Origin: Wyeomyia smithii
Lineage: Eukaryota; Arthropoda; Insecta; Diptera; Culicidae
Direction of reading: 5' to 3'
Assembly: GCF_029784165.1 (NCBI RefSeq)
Contig: NC_073694.1
Span: 44,561,639-44,625,638, forward strand
Length of the DNA: 64,000 nucleotides
The notes below the pieces were generated by a model. It made no database searches. It was not told the DNA's origin and saw only the letters and a program-made list of their open reading frames with translations. Below, piece after piece: positions 24,062-36,195 of the stretch; position 1 is the first letter of the stretch; every line of letters starts with the position of its first letter. A program made the translations under genes and the position numbers.

Positions 24062-24880
24062 GCTGAGGGAATGAGCTTAGTAAGCAGTAGACGCCAGGGC
24101 CGGTTATATATAGAATCTGCCGCTCTCTTTACCGAGTCTCATTAATAACAATGAAACTGAGCATTTCGAGCAGTCATTGCTTTCGGCTACTGGCATCGAA
24201 TCGCGGTGAACATTTTCGCTGCCAAACAGATTTGAGCACGGATTTCTTTCCCGTCTGGTGTTCATCGAGTCATTTCGAAAGAAACTGATGACTGTCTCAT
24301 TTGACGGAGAGTTTGTATTATCACTAGAGAAACATTATATTAGAGAAATGACGAGGCACTCATCGTTAAGGCAACTGTCACACCAAAACAAATAAAGGCA
24401 ATGCAAAATCATACAGCTCACCCGTTTTGTTGAGACTGTTACGTAACTGAAAAGTTTGCTCAAAATTGAAAATTTGGAGGAGGGTCAGGTTGTTCAGCGT
24501 TACGTAATTTTAGGGTGGAGTCATATCGAACGTTGCTTATTGTTACATAGGGGGAGAGGGGGGTCTGAAATCAAGATTTTTAGCGTTAGGTAATTTGTGT
24601 ACGACGTCTAAGAAGGCTCTGAAAAAATCTGCAGAAACTATGAATAAATCTGCAAACATCTGCGAATCGATAAAAATCTGCACACCAACTTTGAAGAACT
24701 GCGTTTTACAGACAAAGCTGCTTATCTGGTATCCCTGCTTTAGCTGTCAAAATCGAAGCAAGAGCATTGGAGTAGTTTTCATTTGACTCACAAAGTGCTC
24801 GAAATAAAACATTTTTTATTACACAGCGTCACTATAATCTGATAATTGTTAATTGAAAATGACTTTGTCTGGTACTGCGA
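24062..24880. other. Unassigned stretch
   Basis: No gene recognised. A TATATATA-rich word near 24,106 followed by a short frame at 24,595-24,786 has no support as a gene. Confidence 0.35.
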
Positions 24881-25204
24881 ATGACTGGACCAAAGGTGCA
24901 ATATAGTTTCCACATGCGAACCATTAGCCTTCCAGTTACCGAACCCCTACCTCCTCGTTGGTGCCAACCGGGATACGAGTAACTAGTAAGAAGAAGGGTA
25001 ACCAACCCCGGCGGGACTACCGGTAGTATGCTGACAGGTAACGCCACCACAAGCGCCCTAAACACCCATAAGAGTTATTTCCAAGTCATTGTTGTGTTCG
25101 GGACTCAAAACAGTAGCACTACGTCGGTCCTCCTGCGAGAAAGTGGGGTTGGTCGTGGGCCTTGCAAGCCCGCACCGCGAAAAACAAAAGCAACGAACCT
25201 ATTA

Positions 25205-27887
25205 GGGGTACTGGGGGTAAGCCCGGCCCTGAGGGTAAGACCGTCACCCCTGGGATTTAACTAGAAAACACTAATTAACTGTATTTTGGGATATGTGAAG
25301 TGTTGGTATTTAATATTTTAGACATTTTAAGACACATCGAAGCCACCGTGAAACGTCAAACGTCAAAATAATAGACAAAACATGCGCTACTACACTGCCT
25401 GTAATCGCATATTTGTAACATTCGACATTTTATGGAATTCGCGCTTTTTATTGGGTAATGCTTAAAATATTATGTATTTTTTACATCTGAAAAAATAAGC
25501 TTATGTTTGTTTGAAAAAAGTTGTAAAAAATACCAAGTTGTTTTGTCACATAGCGTAAATAACCGCATAATTGTAACACTACTTAACTTCTTCAACTTTT
25601 TTGTCAAAAAAGTTTCCATCTAAATTCACATCTGCATCCTTTGGAATTCGGAAGTTATTCTGGTCCGGTAACCAACCACCGGTGATCCGTTTCTGATGTT
25701 CAGCTCATGCTTGTTGAACACAAGAAAAACTTCATTTCCCCCGTGATATATTCCAAAAGTAGCTTGAAAGTGACGGCATAAAAGTATCATTGCGAAAATT
25801 TCAACCAATTTGACTTCAAAAGTAATGTTCAATGTATACATAGTGTAAAGTAGTGCTTTCTTCAAGATACTAAGCTTAATTAAAGTGTCTATTTGCAAGA
25901 ATATATTGGGAACAATGCATTTAAGGACAAATTAAAAAAGTATCTTTTGCTCGAACAACCAATTTTACAAATATGCGATTATGGGCAGTACAGCTGATGC
26001 GTAAAAGGATGTAATTTTTCGTGAGTGGAACTTAAGCTTTTATTCATTTGAAAAGACTAAAATAATTTTTCGTTGCTCTACAATTTATTGCCTGTATTGT
26101 TAGCAATCACAGGAATGCGATCTAAGGTAAATTGAAGCGATAAATTTGTAGAAATACTTTTTTCAAAGAAAATTGTGCTGTCGGGGTAACACCGTCACCC
26201 AGTGAGTGGGGTAAGCCCGACATGGTCTGAGGCTAGTTGGATGTTACTGACACATATTTCTCATCTATTACCGATGGCTCGCTGCTAAATAAATTGATTA
26301 GTCGACTTAAAACCATGCAATCAAGTCCTTCTGTGATTTATGTATGATTCCAAGGGTTATTAGAGGTGTCAAATGTACTGAATCAAGTCACAAATCTGAC
26401 CGCTTTCCCGGTGGTATTTGAAATATGCTCCGGTGTGGTCAATGTGATCCTGGCTTCGATTAAACTAGTTAATAATATGATTTAAAGTGCCACATGATAG
26501 GCTTGCCGAGTATCAAATTCTTTTATTGTTTATACATAATGTTCACCGGCACTTGTTCCGGCAATCTCCCCAGAACCAGCTAACCGACAACAACCAAATT
26601 CAACAGTAACATACAGAATTGTAAGATCTCTCATTTGGCGGTTTCCGAATTCAAATTGGTTCAGTAAATTCATGAACAAACTTAGGTGCCGGTGTTACCC
26701 CCAAGAGGTGCCGGTTTCACCCGCACTGATTGCTAAACGTCGTTTTTATCTTAGTTTCACTATTACTAATAATAGTAATAGTAATAGTTTCACTATTACT
26801 TGTAAAATAACAGTTTGAAAGTACTGAAAACCTTCATATCTTGTAGAAAACAATCTGGGCAATGATTCTGTAAAAGAAATACAGGTTGAACTCGATTATC
26901 CGGAGACTCGATTATCCGGGGGCCGATTATCCGGAGAAAATGGCTCGATTATCCGGAGTATTTTTTTTCTGTATGTCTATAATGTATTTTTGTCTTCCGG
27001 GTCATTGGGATTTTCGGGGTTGTTCAAAATTGCACCAACAATGTCCCGTTCTGTTTATGTAGTTCGGTTTTAGCAGTTTTCTCGTCGTTCCTTCAACCAA
27101 TTCTTACTCAACAACCTCCAAAAGCAAGCATATTGTTTTTAGTTGCCGATGAGTACAACCACTATTGGTCAACCGGTTTCGAATTATGGTCGGAACATAT
27201 TTCTGTAATATGATGGCCATGATCAATGCAGTACTTAGAACCACAAACTGGCCTGTTTCGTTGTTGTGCCGGATACTCCTGGATTATTGAACCAAAACTC
27301 AACAAGCGAAATCAATAACGATTTGAAATCCGTAAAGTAGCCCATTAGTGGCCATATCGAGCGTCTAGGTCGTTATAGGTCACTTAGGAAATAGAAACAA
27401 AATCATGAGTGTTGTCAAAATTGAACAGGGTCTTTATATGTTACACCTCAATTCTTCTTAATATATAAAATAATAAAACAGATAAATACCTAAATCAAAT
27501 CAAGTTCTATTATATTTTCTGGAAAATATTTCCTTTCATCTCTCGAAGCAAAAGCTGTCTTTCTAATAGGAGTTTTGATTTATTTTATTTGGTTTTTACA
27601 TCTTCGAGATAATCAATATAACATAATTTATTATTACGCCGACAATTTTTAATTTATTTCGTCGGCACATGTATTGTGTACAACATGCTATAATAGAAAA
27701 CTCACTGTTCAAAATGAAAGATATTAAAAATTAAAAATGGCTCGATTAACCAGAGGATTCGATTATCCGGAGCGAAATGTTTTTCAAAACTCCGGATAAA
27801 CGAGTCCGACCTGTATAACAATATTCGCCATCTAGTGCTACTAAAGAATTATTTTCCTTAGGGGGCCGGGCTTACCCCCAGTACCCC
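25205..27887. mobile_element. 2.7 kb TA-flanked TIR element, unknown family
   Basis: The left end begins GGGGTACTGGGGGTAAGC and the inverse ends the element; the identity extends over 25 bp. TA lies at both sides (25,203-25,204 and 27,888-27,889). The G-rich words recur internally (GGGGTAAGCCCG near 26,210; ACCGTCACCC near 25,240 and 26,190). No transposase frame was recognised in about 1.75 kb of its own sequence. TA duplication suggests the Tc1/mariner supergroup only loosely. Confidence 0.6.
26882..27813. mobile_element. pogo/Tigger-like non-autonomous element
   Basis: Ends CAGGTTGAACTCGATTATCC and an inverse with a few mismatches, next to TA on both sides (26,880-26,881 and 27,814-27,815). 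CTCGATTATCCGGAG recurs near both ends, as is common in pogo/Tigger-type elements. No transposase frame is seen in 932 bp. It is nested within the 2.7 kb TIR element. Confidence 0.65.
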
Positions 27888-28461
27888 TACAGAAAATTCA
27901 AACCAGAATAATCGGCAAAGACCCAGGCGAAGAAAAGAGACTAACGATTGGATACTCGGAACATGGAACTTCCGTTCTCTCAATTTCCTAGGAAGTACCC
28001 GTATACTTTCCAAGGAATTGAAAAACCGCAAGTTCAGCATCGTAGCGCTGCAGGACGCTGCTGGAAAGGAACGACGGTGCCTACGTATAAGGATGAACAC
28101 ACCATCTACCAAAGTTGTGGTGACAGACATAAACTGCGCACAGCTTTTATAGTGATGGGTGAGATGCAGAAGCGGGTAATCGGGTGGTGGCCGGTTAACC
28201 CCAGAATATGCAGATTAAGAATCAAGGGCCGATTCTTTAACATTAGCATTATAAACGTGCACAGCCCTCACCTCGGAAGTACTGATGATGATAAAGACAA
28301 ATTCTACGCGCAGTTGGAACGTGAATACGCTCACTGCCCAAAACATGATGTTAAGATTGTCATCGGGGAAAACAACGCTAAGGTCGGTCAGGAGGAGGAA
28401 TTTAAACCGGTAATTGGACGGTTCAGCGCACACCGGCTGATAAATGAAAATGTCCTAAGAC

Positions 28462-31398
28462 CAGTGGTGGGCACTATTCCGCTAATTCGCTAATTGCTAA
28501 TTAGCGACGCTAATATTCAGTTAGTGATTTCGCTAACTTTTAAGCTGGTTAGCGGACTGTTAGCGTCGCTAAAATTTAGGCCTCAGGAACGCTAATCGCT
28601 AATTCGCTAATTTTGTAGAGAAGCGACAAAATTACTTTTCTCGAAAAGTGTGAGTCGCTGATGGCGTACATAAATTGCTTCGAGTGATGAACATACCTTA
28701 CTGCAAAAGTTACTTTTGTATATGTTCAATTCAAACAACGTTCAATCACATACATAAAACATACGTAACACTCAGGAAGAAATCTTCCAAAAAAGTTGGT
28801 ACAAAATGAATTACTTGAATGGTACCACACTGGGAGGGAGAAACGGATACGAAGCTGTGTGAGTGTCAAAATGAACCAGAATGAGCTGTCATTGACTGTC
28901 AATTTGAACCAAGGAAAAAAAGCTTTTTTTGCGATGAGTATTTTTATAACTGATACTTTTCAGTTGCACGAAAAAATATTTATCGCAAACAGTTTTTGTA
29001 TTCATTGTCGTTTTACGAAATATTTTGGTTTGTTTTTACGTAAAATAATAAATTTCAAGCTTCAAGTAATAATCATGCCAGCGTACTTCGATTACTACAC
29101 TTGCGCTTCTCTGGATTTAAGGCTTTGGTCACAATTTCGAACACACTTCATCACGATCGAACTCAAACTCTGAAAAAACTTTTATACAACGGCAAATTAA
29201 AAAAACACAGACTCGGAAAATTAGTCTGTAAAACTTGCACATTCAGTATTCCTGATGTTACTAAAACTTCGTTTGAGTCATGCATGCGTTACAGCAAGAA
29301 GATAGGTACACGCTATCAGAAAACGACGCATGTGCGTGTTCTCTGTTTTGAGTGTAGTATTCGTTTCGCCCTCCCAGGTACCTCTGAATAAAATCACTGT
29401 TTGAGTTGTTTTTTAAGGGAGTGTACCCGCGCACCCCAGCATTTGTCTCGTTCCTACTCGAAAAATGCTGCATTGATTTTGTAAATAACTGTTTGACAGT
29501 TCCTTATGAGATATTCTTTGGGGCTCGATAAAGCCGAGGAAAAAAATTCATTTTGTTCATTATTTATCGAGCAGTTTAACAGGACGAGGTACGGAGTGCT
29601 ATGAGGCAACGTGTACCAGAAAAAAACGCCAGTGTTACGTATGTCTTATGTATGTGGTTCAATGGTCTTAATTGTCTAGAATTCCTCTCTTTACGACACA
29701 AGTGCAAAGTCACAGGAGCATTCTGGAGAACAAACTCAAGGTGATCTAGATTAAATTTTTGAAACGCCAAAAATTTTTCTGCATACAATTGCAATGCGCT
29801 AGAAGTTACAGCAAATTCGGTTCTACTTTTTCGACTTGAACGACTTGAATTTTTAAAAACATTTTAAAGAGCATTTATATTACATACAACCAGAGTCACT
29901 TTTGTTGCTTCCTATTTTCACAAAATCTTTAAGTATGACTGTTTTGTGAATTTTGAGCCTCTTAGGGAACATACTTAAATGACGTAGCATTTTTTTTCAT
30001 GATTTAAGACCCCCCTCCCCCCTCGTTGCATTTGGTCACAAAACCTAGACCCCCCTTAAAAAAACGTAGCATTCGCCTACCCCCCCCCCCTTCACCGCTT
30101 CTGAAAAAACGTACAAGAATACAAGTTTTTTTACGCGGTTTTTATACGCGATTCTTTATACGCGGTTTTCTACGAGGTTTTTTTATGCGGATTTGTGAAT
30201 TAACACTTATATTTTAATTAACGCGGTTTTTTTACGCGGATTTTTTAATTACCGTGCTTTTTTTTACGCGAAAACGCGCTAATTCAAAAACTTTTTCGCG
30301 AATTTTCGAGTCAACGTGGGTTTGGAACCAGAAACGTTTAAGTGTTTATCTAGTAGAAGACTTAGTTCAAAAAATACCCGACGCCCTCCGAAAGATCCGG
30401 AATGACCGTCACAGAGGACAATTTTAAATACTGGTTCTAGAGCGTCTCGGGTTTTTTCAAAGCCCTTCTTGCTGGTTCACTTAACGCGGATTTTTGAAAT
30501 ATCGTGGTTTATTTTACGCGGATTTTTGAATTAACGCGGTTTTTTATGCGGATTTTTGAATGGGCGCGTTTTTTTACGCGGATTTTCGAATTAACGCGGT
30601 TTTTTTACGGGGTACGTATCCCCCGCGTAATAAAAACCTGACTGTAGTAACATACATACAAAAAAATATTTGAAAAAAAAACCGTGTCTAATTCAATTTA
30701 TTTACAACTTATAGACTCGTGACTGCATCTTCTGCTACGAAGGGCTTGTGTTTTGGTACAAGGAGTAAAGGTGTTTAAACAACTTAGTATGATCCATATC
30801 TGCAGAAAACACATAAACTATTCCGGAAATGAAACGAGTATCTTGTAATTTTCACTATTAAAAGCCACAAAAAAGCAACGATTTTTGTATTCAAAACAGA
30901 TTGTGCGTTTGGAAATCCAAGTGATTGTTTATGTAGCAGAGCTTTTAGAAGATTTCAGAATTCCACAGATAAAAACATTTCGACAGATCTCGCTGCAATA
31001 CTTTGTGCAATGTTCTAGTGTATTTTTAGTATACATTTTTCCTACAAAAAAATCAGTTTTTAAAAAAAAATGCTACGTCGATTTTACTAGAAATCCCCCC
31101 CTCCCACCTTGTCACAGCTTGTCACAAAATCCCTCCCCTCCCCCCATAAATGCTACGTCATTTAAGTATGGTCCCTCATTGTAAATAGCGCTCGAAAGTA
31201 ATTATTTTCGTTTGTTTTATGAGAATAAACTCATCCGTATGACAATTCATGTAATAATAAGTTAGCGATTAGCGATTAGCGAAAGTTCCGCTAATATAAG
31301 TTTAGCGTTTAGCGATTAGCGATTATCGAGCTAAATTTTCCAGTTAGCGGATTAGCGATTAGCGTCGCTAAATTTTCAGTTAGCGGTGCCCACCACTG
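28462..31398. mobile_element. hAT element with TTAGC subterminal repeats
   Basis: Ends CAGTGGTGGGCAC and its exact inverse, with the 8-bp duplication CCTAAGAC on both sides (28,454-28,461 and 31,399-31,406). Both ends hold clusters of GCTAAT/TTAGCGA words (28,480-28,620 and 31,262-31,385), as expected for transposase-binding subterminal repeats in hAT elements. Without its nested insertion about 1.7 kb remains. No hAT dimerisation motif was recognised in the open frames near 29,000-29,400, so it is probably non-autonomous. Confidence 0.75.
29965..31175. mobile_element. TIR element, copy A (ACTTAAATGACGTAGCAT ends)
   Basis: Ends share CATACTTAAATGACGTAGCA in inverted orientation. Flanks are TTA (left) and TCA (right), so a 3-bp TTA duplication is possible; that would fit PIF/Harbinger. 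The interior holds many ACGCGGTTTTT/ACGCGGATTTTT words (about 30,130-30,605). Open frames in it are shared with copy B as shadows and show no known domain. Copy A lacks the MITE found in copy B. Confidence 0.6.
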
Positions 31399-32114
31399 CC
31401 TAAGACTAATTCGCCGCCTCCAAGAACATGACCATACGTAGCACCTTTTTCCAGCATATCATACATCGGTACACCTGGAGATCACCTAACTAAACAGAAA
31501 CTCAAATCGACCACGTTTTGATAGATGGTCGGCACTTTTCAGACATTATCGACGTCAAAACACATCGGGCGCTAACATCGATTCGGAACACTACCTAGTG
31601 ATGGTAAAAGATACGCCAAAAACTATCCGTTGTGAACTTTACCCTGCGGCAGGTCCTCCAAAAATGCCGCGAATACAAAGTCCCTACGCAACATCTTTTC
31701 ATCGATTCCAAAGCCGCTTATGACGGATACGTTGGCACGTGGCGAGAACAACGAACAATTACCCTGCAAAATTGATTCTCATCTAGAATCCGGTTGGTAC
31801 GAGACGAAGAGGAGCACAAAGTGCAAGGTGGTTAGACCAGGTGAAGCATGATCTGGCAAGTACGGAGTGTCCGCGGGATTGGAGGCGGGCAGCCATGGAT
31901 CGATCAAGTTGGCGGAATTTAGTTGTGCAGGCCATGTTTTAGGATACTTAACTACACTTAACTCAAAACAAAAAAATGCGTGTGGAAAATTCAATTTCAT
32001 TCTTGTTCGTCACACGGTAGCGAGTGGAGCCTACAGTATGGCTGTTAGAGGTACGTGACATCAGAAAAAGAGAGCTGATTACGAGTGAACTATTAGGCAC
32101 TGCGGAACACCTTA

Positions 32115-33617
32115 GGGGTCATACTTAAATGACGTAGCATTTATGTGGGGAGGGGGGATATCATCATTTTGTGACAAGCTGCGACAAGGGGGGAGGGGGG
32201 AGTTCTAGTAAAATCGACGTAGCATTTTTTTAAAACTGATTTTTTTTGTAGGAAAAATGTATACTAAAAATACACTAGAACATTGCACAAAGTATTGCAG
32301 CGAGATCTGTCGAAATGTTTTTATCTGTGGCATTTTGAAATCTTCCAAAGGCTCTGCTACATAAACAATCACTTGGATTTCCAAACGCACAATCTGTTTT
32401 GAATACAAAAATCGTTGCTTTTTTTGTGGCTTTTAATAGTGAAAATTACAAGATACTCGTTTCATTTCCGGAATAGTTTCTGTGTTTTCTGCAGATATGG
32501 ATCATACTAAGTTGTTTAAACACCTTTACTCCTTGTACCAAAACACAAGCCCTTCGAAACAGAAGATGCAGTCACGAGTCTATAAGTTGTAAATAAATTG
32601 AATTAGACACGGTTTTTTTTTCAAGTATTTTTTTGTATGTATGTTACTACAGTCAGGTTTTTATTACGCGGGGGATACGTACCTCGTAAAAAACCGCGTT
32701 AATTCGAAAATCCGCGTAAAAAAACGCGCCCATTCAAAAATCCGCATAAAAAACCGCGTTAATTCAAAAATCCGCGTAAAATAAACCACGATATTTCAAA
32801 AATCCGCGTTTAGTGAACCAGCAAGAAGGGCTTTGAAAAAACCCGAGACGCTCTAGAACCAGTATTTAAAATTGTCCTCTGTGACCAGCGTTGCCAGGTC
32901 ATTTTTTCAAAAATCTGGAAAAGGCAAAATAAAAATCTGGAAAAAATCTGGCAGTCATTTCGTGGGGTGAAAGGTTAATTTTTCGAATAAAAGTCTTGGG
33001 GTACGCAAAATTTGAGGTGACAAAATTGCAAAATTTCGCGCCAAAATTGAAGTGATGACCTTTTTGCGGAACAGAGAAAATAAAATCTGGATCATCCATG
33101 AAAAATCTGGATAATTGGACATCAAAGCTGTCTACCTGGATACATGTTCAAAAATCTGGATGATCCAGCTAAATCTGGATACCTGGAAACGCTGTCTGTG
33201 ACGGTAATTCCGGATCTTTCGGAGGGCGTCGGGTATTTTTTGGACTAAGTCTTCTACTAGATAAACACCTTAACGTTTCTGGTTCCAAACCCCGTTGACT
33301 CGAAAATTCGCGAAAAAGTTTTTGAATTAGCGCGTTATCGCGTAAAAAAAACCACGGTAATTAAAAAATCCGCGTTAATTAAAATATAAGTGTTAGTTCA
33401 CAAATCCGCATAAAAAAACCTCGTAGAAAACCGCGTATAAAAACCGCGTAAAAAAACTTGTATTCTTGTACGTTTTTTCAGAAGCGGAGAGGGGGGAAGG
33501 TAGACGAACGCTACGTTTTTTTTAAGGGGGGTCTAGGTTTTGTGACCAAATGCTACGAGGGGGGAGGGGGGTCTTAAAAATCATGACAAAAAAGCTACGT
33601 CATTTAAGTATGTTCCC
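32115..33617. mobile_element. TIR element, copy B (inverted relative to copy A)
   Basis: The same family as 29,965-31,175 in the opposite orientation, with TTA on both sides (32,112-32,114 and 33,618-33,620). It is about 1.19 kb without the nested MITE. The two copies are about 0.9 kb apart and highly similar, forming a large inverted pair. Confidence 0.65.
32886..33194. mobile_element. 309-bp hAT-type MITE in copy B
   Basis: Ends CAGCGTTGCCAGGT and an imperfect inverse (CAGCGTTTCCAGGT), flanked by the 8-bp duplication TCTGTGAC (32,878-32,885 and 33,195-33,202). Copy A holds the unoccupied site once (reverse strand near 30,404-30,418), which directly confirms the insertion and the duplication. 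CTGGA-type words recur inside (AAATCTGGA). Confidence 0.85.
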
Positions 33618-33620
33618 TTA

Positions 33621-36170
33621 CCTTTGTTCTGCATACGGCAGCAAGAGGTACCATCGTATGCTGCAGCATATTTTGCTGGTACAGCTAACGAAGGGGAGAG
33701 AGGGTGAAATTGTGTCATCCAACTCGTGACTTGTCAGCCATCTGTTCCGGGTCAGAAGACTAGTCTTTGTTGGTTAAGTATTTGAGGAGCCTTATTCAAG
33801 AAAGTTTGGTCTTGTGATCGCCATGAGATGGCTGACAAACAATGGGTTTGTACGGCACAGTCTCACCCCGGCTTACGGTACTACTAGTGCCAAATACTCA
33901 TGTATTTCCCAATAATCATTTTTACAATAACGACCGGGGCACCGAAGAAAAGCGGAAGCGGAACAGTCGCAGTAAGATATAACCCTTATTATAAGAATTT
34001 TCACTGCAAAATTGAGTGATTTTCCAGTTTAATTGTTTCTTTGTACCTAGTTAAACGCCGTTATCGGTCCTATATCGATAACGTAAATTAGTTAATCTAG
34101 AACTTGGGTAATTTTCGCATCAGGAAGGCACAAATTTCTTTTGGTACTTATGACAATCACTTATAACCTAGTATCGGACATGTTTTGTTTCGTTTCTCAT
34201 TCTTGAGTCAGCGTCGCTCCGCCTTCATTGCAAAAATCTACGCTCAACTCGATACAAAAGACTGCGTGTAGAAAATTCAGCTTCATTCTTGTTTTTAACA
34301 CGATAGCAAGTAGAGCCTTTATAATTATTGAAAATACACGGTGTATAACAGGCGTAGTGAAACATGTTAAACAACAGTTTGTTTGAAAATTATGTGCAAT
34401 ATCATTAAAATTTCAGTTGATTCTAATGTAAATGAAATGTAATGTGTAATTTAAATTTGCGTGGAATATTATGGAATTTTCTATCATAAGCGATGGATGC
34501 AATTATTTACATGAGATTCGATATAGAGTTTTCTTACTATGTACGTCACCATTTCATACCCCCCCTAGGGCTGTATACCTTGTAGTATTTTTCTAGAATT
34601 TAGCGTGAGGAAAGAGATAGGGAGGAGCCTGACAAAACACTCATGCGTAAGAAGCCCCTTTGACATCGAACCGCGTGATTCTACTAAGGTTCGAACTCAT
34701 GACCATGACAAAGCGGACTCTGTAATCTTGAAGCTGCTAGCTCCCCTACCTTACTTATTACTGTTCATACTGCTGAAAAAGTTGATGGCCGGTAGCATAC
34801 AGCTGCTCGGATAGCAACGCTCTGTGTCGCTGCAGAGATTTCAAACTTAATATAAAAATTGGCGCCAATTGCGCACAATATTGATGTGGTTCCGCGTCAT
34901 CATTTTTTTGCATATTCTAGAAAAGGCCGAAATGAGGAGTTCAAAACTTGGTCTCAAAAGTACGTCCAGACAGCAAATGAAGCATATTAAACCCCGAATT
35001 ATTCAGCTCTGAGACTTTAATGCTTGAGTTAGCTGAGAAAGTTGTGCAGTATTTTTACCAATACAGTGATCAATATCATTGATGATACTTTTCCAGCATG
35101 ACGGTAAGTTGAGTTTTAAATCTTAAAAAAAGAACCGCAAACAAAATAAGAATAGGAATCAAGATAATTAAAGGTCGATTTTCATTATTTGACTGAAAAA
35201 ATTTGACTGAAATTTGACTGAATTCTTAAAGAGTCAAGAATCTGCCTAGAATGAAATAGATTATTAGGTATGCAAAAAAGTATATTGAACCATATAAAAA
35301 CACCCATCAATCATCAACCATTTTAAAGCATGAATAGCCACAATCTGACGGAATTACAAAGCAGCAATTCATAAAGTTCTAGGTACTGGCTACCGCACAT
35401 AGGTACATATCATATAAACCAGCCTACTTCTTCTACACAAACCCGCTGCAGTCATCAAAGTGATTCCGCAGCCACACTGTGTACAATGCTGCAACTGTGC
35501 ACTGCATAGAAGGTCACACTGATTGGTTAAGACTTCCGCTGCCCAGCATGCGGTTGGCTCCCAGTCAGCAACGAACGGGGTGGTCTCGGTACGACAATGG
35601 CAGCGAAAATATGCTCTGCATGCATAAGGCTCACTATAAGCGCCGCACCGGTCGCCAATCCGCGCGCGTCGAATGCCGAAGAAAGCAATGCTCTACAGTG
35701 ACAACATTTGATGACTCACGCTCTTTGGTATGTCTTGTTGTTTGTTGTTGTTTTACAATGCCGTCGACTGTTCTGTGAGGACGCAGAAGAATAACTCACC
35801 TGCCGGTCATACGATATACTGACCTAACTTTTGATTACATGTTCGAATTTCTAGGACTTTCAAGAAAGAACTAATGTTTACAGAGATAATATTTCCTCCA
35901 CTGACTCAACGAGCAGATATTTCAGTCCGGATGAAATCGTTTCATTGCACCCGGTTAACGTTCTTATCTTGGCAATTAATCTCTCGTTGGATTGTGTGCA
36001 CGGTTCCACATGGTTCCGTCCGCTGCCGTCCTCCAGACACGATCGTATGGCACTTTACGTTGTTAGTTTGTTCTTATTCACTCAGATTTTTTTTCGATCT
36101 TATGAACGCCATGTTGCAGGCAAAACCAATGTTTGAAGCCATTCAAATAGACACAAATTTTACTATTTAA
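33621..36170. other. 2.5 kb without a recognised gene
   Basis: An inverted pair TTGTCAGCCATCT (about 33,740) and AGATGGCTGACAA (about 33,827) marks a small hairpin-like repeat. The frames at 34,605, 35,479 and 35,874 have no known domain. Nothing else can be supported. Confidence 0.35.
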
Positions 36171-36195
36171 ATTGTTTCTGATTTAAAATTTAGCA

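Larger units (their letters stand above)
24880..31860 (+). mobile_element. RTE-like element split by two large insertions
   Basis: Segments of one degraded retroelement are at about 24,880-25,204, 27,888-28,461 and 31,399-31,860. The middle segment starts the endonuclease: GTWNFRSLN and IVALQDA in one frame, INVHSPHLGSTDDDKDKFY and IGENNAKVGQEEEF in another. The last contains LFIDSKAAYD (motif A) and then, after a large deletion, the tail RWLDQVKHDL. Two TIR elements separate the parts, each with its own target duplication. It is beyond doubt inactive. The leader at the left is GC-rich compared with its surroundings. Confidence 0.6.

Noticed and set aside
29101..29391. 96-residue frame in the hAT element as a possible transposase
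   Set aside because: It has no ATG at the listed start and no recognisable zinc finger or hAT dimerisation motif; evidence is too weak.
30885..32408. Shared 70-100 residue frames (MYSKQIVRLEIQV) at 30,885 and 32,205
   Set aside because: They are the two inverted copies of a TIR element; only these repeats share the frame and no domain is visible.
34670..34760. GGTTCGAACTC word resembling a tRNA B box
   Set aside because: No cloverleaf or A box at the right distance; a single box-like word is weak evidence.
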